A stretch of 5,304 bases of DNA from an uncultured Peptococcaceae bacterium. GTDB taxonomy: Bacteria; Bacillota; Peptococcia; Peptococcales; Peptococcaceae. The notes under the pieces were generated by a model. The model saw only the letters and a program-made list of their open reading frames with translations, had not been told where the DNA came from and searched no databases. This document shows positions 1-5,304 of this stretch, one piece after another (position 1 is the first letter of the stretch; every line of letters starts with the position of its first letter). Position numbers and translations under genes: made by a program. Location of the stretch: assembly GCA_934229395.1 (NCBI GenBank), contig CAKQDL010000070.1, positions 1 through 5,304 on the forward strand, in the 5' to 3' direction.

Positions 1-84
1 GAATCTTATAAAAAGATTCAAGAATTGGTACGGAAGATGAGGGAAGAGAATCCGTTAAACGAAGAAATGAAATTAACGAATTAA
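1..84 (+). CDS. C-terminal end of an unidentified protein (partial)
   Basis: An open frame enters from the left edge in frame 1 and ends with TAA at 82-84. The visible 27 residues are highly charged and helix-like, beginning ESYKKIQELVRK and ending NEEMKLTN. They contain no motif I can assign to a family, so the function is unknown. An intrinsic terminator starts five bases after the stop, which supports this being the true end of a plus-strand gene or operon. The start and most of the gene lie outside the window. Confidence 0.6.
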   Translation, partial: ESYKKIQELVRKMREENPLNEEMKLTN

Positions 85-88
85 ATCA

Positions 89-133
89 AAAACAGGAAAG
101 GCGGTGGAGAGATTTCACTGCCTTTTCTGTTTT
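89..133 (+). terminator. Intrinsic terminator of the upstream gene
   Basis: An 18-bp stem pairs 89-106 with 116-133, with two G-T wobbles and a 9-base loop. The right arm is T-rich (TTTTCTGTTTT). It begins five bases after the stop codon at 84. On the opposite strand the stem is followed by a run of five T, so it may also stop transcripts that escape the lysA terminator. Confidence 0.8.
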
Positions 134-146
134 AAAAATGAAGTGA

Positions 147-320
147 ATGCAGTTTACGGAGCTCGGCGGTCGCCATTCCGTTCTAGAACGGCGGAAGCGT
201 CAGATAGTCTTCGGCAGAAAAAATAAAATTTTTTTGTCCTATACTTGACACATCCACATACCCTGCGGCATACCTTTTGCACTCGTTTAGCCAATATTGA
301 AGCAGCCAAGCAAACTGCAT
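147..320. repeat. Candidate dispersed repeat or degraded small gene with 9-bp terminal inverted repeats
   Basis: The block starts with ATGCAGTTT (147-155) and ends with the exact reverse complement AAACTGCAT (312-320). It lies between two intrinsic terminators. Inside are a 14-bp perfect palindrome (CCGTTCTAGAACGG, 178-191), a GC-rich left half and an A/T tract at 218-235. Two short opposing open frames start inside the inverted repeats, so both begin M-Q-F: plus strand 147-248 (33 codons plus stop) and minus strand 183-320 (45 codons plus stop). Neither has a convincing ribosome binding site. No target-site duplication is visible. A MITE-like or other intergenic repeat is an inference; a small RNA or a chance 9-bp repeat are alternatives. 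Confidence 0.3.
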
Positions 321-357
321 AAAAAAACGAGAAAACCTGGGTGGCTTTCTCGTTTTT
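321..357 (-). terminator. Intrinsic terminator of lysA
   Basis: Reading the minus strand, a 12-bp perfect stem (arms 346-357 and 323-334, AAAAACGAGAAA on the plus strand) closes an 11-base loop and runs into seven consecutive T (plus-strand A-run 321-327). It lies 14 bases beyond the lysA stop codon. The stem is AT-rich, but the layout is classical. The T-rich right arm on the plus strand could give some bidirectional activity. Confidence 0.85.
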
Positions 358-371
358 CTGTTTGTGATGGA

Positions 372-1613
372 TTAGAACTTCAAGGTTGCGAAGAGGTCGT
401 CCATGGTTTCGGCGCGGCGAATCATGGTGACAGAGTGGTCTTCGTTAAGAAGGAGCTCTGCGCTGCGAAGCTTGGCGTTGTAGTTGAAGCCCATGGAGTG
501 GCCGTGAGCGCCAGCGTCGTGGATAACGATGATGTCGCCTTCAGCGATTTCAGGAAGCTCACGTTGTACAGCAAACTTATCACAGTTTTCGCAGAGGGAA
601 CCAACAACGTCATAAACGTGGTCTGCAGGTGCATCTTCCTTACCCAAAACGGTGATGTGGTGGTAAGCGCCATACATACCAGGACGCATAAGGTTGGCCA
701 TAGAAGCATCTACGCCCACATAGTTGCGGTAGGTGTCCTTGTGGTGGATGGCGGTGGTTACGAGGTAGCCGTAAGGGCCAGTAACCATGCGGCCGCATTC
801 AAGCATAATCTTGAGTGGTGCGAGGCCAGCTGGTACGATGATGTCTTCGTACATTTTTTGTATAAGGCTAGAAACGTATTCCAAATCCATTGGATCTTGT
901 TCTGGACGGTAAGGGATACCAATGCCGCCGCCAAGGTCAACGAAGGATACACGCACGCCAGTTTTTTCGTAGATTTCTACGATGAGTTCAAACATCATCT
1001 TGGCGGTTTCTGCGAAGTATTCAGGGTTGAGCTCGTTGGATACAACCATGGTATGAAGACCAAACTTTTCGCAGCCCTTTTCCTTGCACATGGCATAAGC
1101 TTCGATGATTTGGTCCTTGGTGAGGCCGTACTTTGCTTCTTCTGGCTTACCGATGAGCTCGTTGCCATCGCGAAGTGGGCCTGGGTTGTAGCGGAAGGAG
1201 ATGGTCTTAGGAAGCTCATGCTTGCGTTCTAAGTATTCGATATGGCTGATATCGTCAAGGTTTAGAATAGCGCCGAGCTTGATGGCATAGTCGTATTCGT
1301 TCATTGGGGTGTTGTTGCTAGAGAACATGATGTCTTCGCCAACAATGCCAACCTGTTCAGAAAGGACCAATTCTGGAAGAGAGCTGCAGTCGGTGCCAAG
1401 GCCTTCTTCTTTGAAAATTTTGAGGAGGCTTGGGTTTGGGGTAGCCTTTACAGCGAAGTATTCTTTAAATTCTGGCGCCCAGCTGAAAGCAGCTTTCAAG
1501 CGACGGATGTTGTCAACGATGGCTTTTTTATCATAAATATGGAATGGAGTAGGATAGGTTTCAATGATTTTTTCCATTTCTTCTTTTGTAAAAGGAACGG
1601 TTTTTTGAGACAT
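372..1613 (-). CDS. lysA: Diaminopimelate decarboxylase (PLP-dependent, fold type III)
   Basis: Predicted 413-residue cytoplasmic enzyme. The family converts meso-diaminopimelate to L-lysine and CO2, the last step of lysine synthesis. Visible hallmarks are the PLP lysine K56 in YFAVKATPNP, H187 in GLHTMVVSN, the phosphate-binding glycine loop DLGGGIG (226-232), ECGR (272-275), RPGMYGAYHHI (310-320), the C341-E342 pair in CENCD, and NYNA (377-380). The order fits an N-terminal alanine-racemase-like barrel followed by a beta domain, and the length is normal for LysA. The ATG at 1613-1611 is chosen because AGGAGG lies 7 bases upstream (1621-1626). The gene has its own promoter and terminator and is transcribed away from lepB. 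Some motifs deviate from the textbook versions (ECGR for EPGR, CENCD for CESGD, HTMVVSN for HIGSQ), so a decarboxylase of a related substrate such as ornithine or carboxynorspermidine is a lesser possibility. Confidence 0.88.
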   Translation of the reverse strand: MSQKTVPFTKEEMEKIIETYPTPFHIYDKKAIVDNIRRLKAAFSWAPEFKEYFAVKATPNPSLLKIFKEEGLGTDCSSLPELVLSEQVGIVGEDIMFSSNNTPMNEYDYAIKLGAILNLDDISHIEYLERKHELPKTISFRYNPGPLRDGNELIGKPEEAKYGLTKDQIIEAYAMCKEKGCEKFGLHTMVVSNELNPEYFAETAKMMFELIVEIYEKTGVRVSFVDLGGGIGIPYRPEQDPMDLEYVSSLIQKMYEDIIVPAGLAPLKIMLECGRMVTGPYGYLVTTAIHHKDTYRNYVGVDASMANLMRPGMYGAYHHITVLGKEDAPADHVYDVVGSLCENCDKFAVQRELPEIAEGDIIVIHDAGAHGHSMGFNYNAKLRSAELLLNEDHSVTMIRRAETMDDLFATLKF

Positions 1614-1643
1614 GGTTTTTCCTCCTAGTATAAAGATGATTTA

Positions 1644-1672
1644 AGAATAAATGACTTTGTTGGTTGTGTCAA
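1644..1672 (-). promoter_or_regulatory. lysA promoter (sigma-A type)
   Basis: On the minus strand a perfect -35 TTGACA (1672-1667) is followed after exactly 17 bases by TATTCT (1649-1644), which matches the -10 consensus at 4 of 6 positions. The predicted transcript starts near 1637, giving a leader of only about 25 bases that contains AGGAGG. Such a short leader leaves no room for a lysine riboswitch, so any control would have to act on the DNA upstream. Confidence 0.75.
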
Positions 1673-1774
1673 GTCGTGAGTGAATAAAAATAAAACACAG
1701 GGAAATTTTTTTGTGATGAATGTTTGCATATGGCCATTGGTCAATAATCTGACAATTCTGCGCGGTGAATTTTA

Positions 1775-1790
1775 ATGCATTGTTATGCAT
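1775..1790. repeat. Paired ATGCAT palindromes, possible operator
   Basis: Two copies of the 6-bp palindrome ATGCAT are separated by TGTT, so the 16 bases read as both a direct and an inverted repeat. The site lies in the lysA-lepB divergent spacer, well upstream of both predicted promoters. A dimeric regulator site is possible, but the short AT-rich units could arise by chance. Confidence 0.25.
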
Positions 1791-1806
1791 AAATAAAGAG
1801 CGCACA

Positions 1807-1825
1807 TTGACCCCAAAAAGGTCAA
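1807..1825. other. Small hairpin TTGACC / GGTCAA upstream of lepB
   Basis: Six bases (1807-1812) pair perfectly with 1820-1825 around a 7-base loop, CCAAAAA. No T-run follows on the plus strand, so it is not a terminator there. It sits between the first two GCGCACA copies and is more likely part of a protein-binding site than an RNA structure, since it lies upstream of the predicted lepB transcription start. Confidence 0.3.
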
Positions 1826-1851
1826 GAAGTCCTTAAAATGCGCACAGCGTC

Positions 1852-1880
1852 TATAAATATGACGTCAATGATGATATACT
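1852..1880 (+). promoter_or_regulatory. Probable lepB operon promoter (extended -10)
   Basis: TATACT at 1875-1880 matches the -10 consensus at 5 of 6 positions and is preceded by TG one base upstream (1872-1873), forming an extended -10. The -35 position 17 bases upstream (TATAAA, 1852-1857) is poor, as is common for extended -10 promoters. The 8-bp palindrome TGACGTCA (1860-1867) lies in the spacer and could be an operator. The predicted start near 1887 gives a leader of about 48 bases. Confidence 0.55.
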
Positions 1881-1887
1881 AAATGGG

Positions 1888-1907
1888 GTCTGTGCGCCGG
1901 TACAGAC
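1888..1907 (+). promoter_or_regulatory. Hairpin at the 5' end of the predicted lepB leader
   Basis: GTCTGT (1888-1893) pairs with ACAGAC (1902-1907). The stem can extend inward through a G-T and a C-G pair. It would form at or just after the predicted transcript start, where such stems often protect the 5' end. It does not mask the ribosome binding site at 1919-1928. The inverted GCGCACA copy overlaps it. Confidence 0.4.
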
Positions 1908-1918
1908 AATGGATAAGT

Positions 1919-1928
1919 AAGAAGGTGA
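1919..1928 (+). promoter_or_regulatory. Ribosome binding site that fixes the lepB TTG start
   Basis: AAGAAGGTGA differs from the full anti-Shine-Dalgarno match AAGGAGGTGA at one base and ends 6 bases before TTG at 1935. The next in-frame ATG (1953) has only GGGAG at 1937-1941, 11 bases away. The TTG is therefore the better start. Confidence 0.65.
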
Positions 1929-1934
1929 AAAATT

Positions 1935-2477
1935 TTGGGAGAAGACAGCAAAATGGTGAGCTACGTGAAAGATTACGTGATTCCGGTTGTTGTGGCTCTT
2001 GTGATTGTGGTGCTCTTGCGTACCTTTGTTGTAGGGATGTATTATGTGCCAAGCGGGTCGATGATTCCAACCCTACAATTAAACGATCACGTGGTGGTAA
2101 CGAAGCTTTCCTATAAAATGCACGAGCCAGAGCGTGGCGACGTGATTGTTTTTAAGTATCCACCAAACGAAGAACAGGGCTTAGAAGAAAAGGATTATGT
2201 GAAGCGCCTCATTGGCCTACCTGGCGAAACCTTAGAAATCAAGAACAACACCGTTTATATTGATGGCACGCCGCTCGTTGAACCTTATTTAAACAGCGAC
2301 ACCAACATGCCAGACTATGGCCCAATCACCATTCCAGAGGGTAATTACTTTGCCATGGGCGACAACCGCAACAATTCCAGCGATAGCCGTGTATGGGGCT
2401 TTGTGCCAGAGAAATACCTCATCGGTAAGGCACAATGCATTTATTGGCCAATGCAACATATAGGGAGGTTGAGCTAA
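1935..2477 (+). CDS. lepB: Signal peptidase I
   Basis: Predicted 180-residue membrane-anchored serine protease of the S26 family, which removes signal peptides from exported proteins on the outer face of the membrane. A short N-terminal tail precedes one hydrophobic segment (about 15-36). The catalytic serine is S42 in PSGSMIPTL and the general-base lysine is K90 in YVKRLIGLPGE. The conserved box MGDNRNNSSDSR lies at 141-152. One transmembrane segment and about 180 residues is the usual Gram-positive size. The chosen start is TTG at 1935 because of the near-perfect ribosome binding site; ATG at 1953 would shorten the protein by six residues and leave the membrane segment intact. The stop overlaps the ylqF start by one base. 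Firmicutes often place lepB next to ylqF, which supports the assignment. Confidence 0.93.
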   Translation: MGEDSKMVSYVKDYVIPVVVALVIVVLLRTFVVGMYYVPSGSMIPTLQLNDHVVVTKLSYKMHEPERGDVIVFKYPPNEEQGLEEKDYVKRLIGLPGETLEIKNNTVYIDGTPLVEPYLNSDTNMPDYGPITIPEGNYFAMGDNRNNSSDSRVWGFVPEKYLIGKAQCIYWPMQHIGRLS

Positions 2478-3331
2478 TGCAAATTCAATGGTTTCCTGGC
2501 CACATGGCCAAGGCACGCCGCATGATAGAAGAAGAGCTGCGTTTGGTAGACGTAGTGATAGAGCTTGTAGACGCGCGCATTCCACAAAGCAGCCGCAACC
2601 CGCTCTTGGGCGAAATCATCGGCAGCAAGCGTCCACGACTGATTATTTTAAACAAGGCCGACTTGGCCGATCCAAACGCCACCCAGCGTTGGATAGAAAA
2701 ATACACCACCAAGAAAAACTTGGCCATTTCGGTCAATTCCACCTCGGGTCGCAAAAAGCTCCAGGGCCAGGTTATTGAGGCGCTCTATGCCCTCACCGAA
2801 GAAAAACGCAAAAAATATCTCGACAAGGGTGCCACCTCGGTGCCTATTCGCGTGATGGTTGTGGGTATTCCTAATGTTGGCAAGAGCACCTTCATTAATA
2901 TGCTCCTAGGCCGCAGCCTCACTACCACTGGCAACAAGCCAGGGGTCACCAAAGGCAAGCAATGGGTGCGCCTAGCCGACGATATTGAACTTTTAGACAC
3001 ACCTGGGATGCTTTGGCACAAGTTTGAGGATCAAGAGGTGGGTTATAAGCTCGCTATGACTGGCGCCATCAGCGACGAGGTTTTTGTATGGGAGGAAATC
3101 GCCTTCCGTTTCTTGCAAATTGTGCAGGAAAAATACCCAGGCATGATTGCCGAACGTTTTGAGCTGGATAAGGAAGAAACAGCCAACATGGACACCTACG
3201 AGCTCATGCAGCTCATCGGCCGCAAGCGTGGCGCCATTGTGCGTGGTAACAAGGTGGACGACCTCAAAACGTCACACATTATCATTAAAGAGTTCCGTGA
3301 TAATAAAATCGGGAGAATCACATTAGAATAA
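2477..3331 (+). CDS. rbgA: Ribosome biogenesis GTPase YlqF/RbgA
   Basis: Predicted 284-residue cytoplasmic GTPase; the family acts late in assembly of the 50S ribosomal subunit. GTPase motifs appear in circularly permuted order, typical of the YlqF/YawG group: G4 NKAD (59-62), G5-like VNSTSG (86-91), G1 P-loop GIPNVGKS (130-137), a G2 threonine in KPGVTKG (T158), then G3 DTPG (174-177). The N-terminal WFPGHMAKA (5-13) is characteristic of the family. The length is close to the roughly 280 residues of Bacillus RbgA. The start is ATG 2477-2479, overlapping the lepB stop as TAATG, with AGGGAGG at 2462-2468 eight bases upstream. An in-frame ATG at 2435 lies inside lepB and would add residues outside the family. 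The overlap suggests translational coupling with lepB. Confidence 0.94.
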   Translation: MQIQWFPGHMAKARRMIEEELRLVDVVIELVDARIPQSSRNPLLGEIIGSKRPRLIILNKADLADPNATQRWIEKYTTKKNLAISVNSTSGRKKLQGQVIEALYALTEEKRKKYLDKGATSVPIRVMVVGIPNVGKSTFINMLLGRSLTTTGNKPGVTKGKQWVRLADDIELLDTPGMLWHKFEDQEVGYKLAMTGAISDEVFVWEEIAFRFLQIVQEKYPGMIAERFELDKEETANMDTYELMQLIGRKRGAIVRGNKVDDLKTSHIIIKEFRDNKIGRITLE

Positions 3332-3343
3332 GGGGGACGAGGT

Positions 3344-4684
<1,341 letters not shown>

Positions 4685-4702
4685 TATAAAGGAGATAAGA
4701 AA

Positions 4703-5197
4703 ATGGCAAAAGAAGCAACCTTTGATATTGTATCCGAAGTCAACATGGCAGAAGTCACCAACGCCGTGAACCAAACCGAAAAGGAAATCACCCAACGCTA
4801 CGATTTTAAGGGCGTAGCCACCGAAGTAAGCCTCGAAGGCGAAACCGTAAAAATCACCACCGCCGACGATATGCACCTCAAGGCCGTGATTGATATTTTG
4901 CAATCCAAGTTCATCAAGCGCCAAGTGCCAATCAACAACCTTGAATATGGCAAGGTAGAACCGGCAGCCGGTGGCAGCGTGCGTCAGCTTGTAAGCATTA
5001 AGCAAGGCATTGAAAAAGACTTGGCAAAGAAAATTACCAAGGATGTAAAGGACAGCAAGCTTAAAGTACAAACCCAATACATGGAAAACAAAATCCGTGT
5101 CAGCGGCAAAAAAATCGACGACCTCCAAGCAGTCATCGCCCAACTCAAGCAAGGCGATTACGGCATTGACCTTCAATTCATCAACTTCCGTTCCTAG
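4703..5197 (+). CDS. yajQ: YajQ-family nucleotide-binding protein (DUF520)
   Basis: Predicted 164-residue soluble protein matching the YajQ/UPF0234 family in length and along its whole sequence. The N-terminus has FDIVSEVN (7-14) and RYDFKG (32-37). The C-terminal half has KQGIEKDLAKKI (100-111), DSKLKVQTQ (117-125), IRVSGKKIDDLQAVIA (131-146) and the ending LQFINFRS. The family folds as two ferredoxin-like domains. Members bind nucleotides, and some have been reported to bind cyclic di-GMP; the role in this organism is not evident. ATG at 4703 follows AAGGAGA (4689-4695) at 7 bases. It lies 18 bases after asnS and before the operon terminators, so it is probably the last gene of the transcript. 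Confidence 0.93.
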   Translation: MAKEATFDIVSEVNMAEVTNAVNQTEKEITQRYDFKGVATEVSLEGETVKITTADDMHLKAVIDILQSKFIKRQVPINNLEYGKVEPAAGGSVRQLVSIKQGIEKDLAKKITKDVKDSKLKVQTQYMENKIRVSGKKIDDLQAVIAQLKQGDYGIDLQFINFRS

Positions 5198-5210
5198 TTT
5201 GCACAGCATG

Positions 5211-5228
5211 AGCTCCCGCAAGGGAGCT
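5211..5228 (+). other. GCAA-tetraloop hairpin after yajQ
   Basis: AGCTCCC (5211-5217) and GGGAGCT (5222-5228) form a perfect 7-bp stem closed by the stable GNRA loop GCAA. It starts 13 bases after the yajQ stop and has no T-run behind it, so it is not a full terminator by itself. It may stabilise the 3' end of the mRNA or assist the terminator that follows. Confidence 0.6.
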
Positions 5229-5237
5229 TCAGACTGT

Positions 5238-5286
5238 CGAAGAACCCCGTTTTGAAACAACTCAAAACGGGGTTCTTTGTGTTTTC
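5238..5286 (+). terminator. Strong intrinsic terminator of the lepB-rbgA-asnS-yajQ operon
   Basis: A perfect 15-bp stem pairs 5241-5255 with 5262-5276 around the loop AACAAC, and three further pairs (one G-U) extend the base to 5238 and 5279. It is followed by the T-rich TTTGTGTTTTC. The minus strand lacks a good T-run, so it serves the plus-strand operon. The last 18 bases of the window (5287-5304) hold nothing I can assign. Confidence 0.88.
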
Positions 5287-5304
5287 TATGAAATTAAGCC
5301 AGCG

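Larger units (their letters stand above)
1800..1897. repeat. Three copies of GCGCACA around the lepB promoter
   Basis: The heptamer GCGCACA occurs at 1800-1806 and 1840-1846 in direct orientation, and inverted (TGTGCGC) at 1891-1897. Centre spacings are 40 and 51 bases, close to whole numbers of helical turns, and the predicted lepB -10 lies between the second and third copies. This fits an operator array, but no regulator is encoded nearby. The second and third copies could also pair as a stem in single-stranded nucleic acid. Confidence 0.35.

Noticed and set aside
245..274. TTGACA at 245-250 as a plus-strand promoter
   Set aside because: At 17-18 bases downstream there is only GCATAC or CATACC, a poor -10, and no gene follows on that strand before the lysA terminator.
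297..1232. Long plus-strand open frame of 311 codons opposite lysA
   Set aside because: It is antisense to a gene with full family motifs, has no ribosome binding site, starts before the lysA terminator, and its translation resembles no family I recognise.
1614..1643. Lysine riboswitch in the lysA leader
   Set aside because: The predicted leader is only about 25 bases, far too short for the lysine aptamer, and no structured leader is visible.
1883..2116. Plus-strand open frame overlapping the lepB start
   Set aside because: It is a shifted frame over lepB and its leader. The lepB frame has the catalytic motifs and the good ribosome binding site.
2435..2476. Upstream in-frame ATG that would extend rbgA by 14 residues
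   Set aside because: It lies within lepB and has no ribosome binding site. The ATG at 2477 has AGGGAGG at proper spacing and gives the family-typical N-terminus.

Overview
The window reads like a bacterial chromosome of the Firmicutes type, perhaps a Negativicutes or related lineage. The grounds are strong AGGAGG-type ribosome binding sites, low-to-moderate GC, intrinsic terminators with T-runs, and a signal peptidase gene joined to a YlqF/RbgA GTPase gene. The exact taxon cannot be fixed from the sequence. Proline codons are strongly biased to CCA in the genes inspected, which suggests one resident genome rather than a recent patchwork.

Layout. Positions 1-84 hold the last 27 codons of an unidentified plus-strand gene, followed by an intrinsic terminator. 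Positions 134-320 form a spacer between two terminators. It holds a 174-bp block bounded by perfect 9-bp inverted repeats, which may be a dispersed repeat or a degraded small gene. A minus-strand terminator and then lysA (diaminopimelate decarboxylase, minus strand) follow. The 321-bp region between lysA and lepB contains a clear sigma-A-type promoter for lysA, a probable extended -10 promoter for lepB, and several repeats and palindromes that could be regulator sites.

From 1935 to 5197 the plus strand carries four tightly packed genes: lepB (signal peptidase I, TTG start), ylqF/rbgA (circularly permuted GTPase for 50S ribosome assembly), asnS (asparaginyl-tRNA synthetase) and a yajQ-family gene. 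LepB and ylqF overlap by one base, and the other gaps are 12 and 18 bases, so they are probably one operon. It ends with a GCAA-loop hairpin and a strong 15-bp terminator.

Functionally this is housekeeping: lysine and cell-wall precursor synthesis on one strand, and protein export, ribosome maturation and asparagine-tRNA charging on the other. I see no defence system, CRISPR array, phage gene, tRNA or rRNA. The least explained parts are the 147-320 block and the repeat-rich lepB upstream region.
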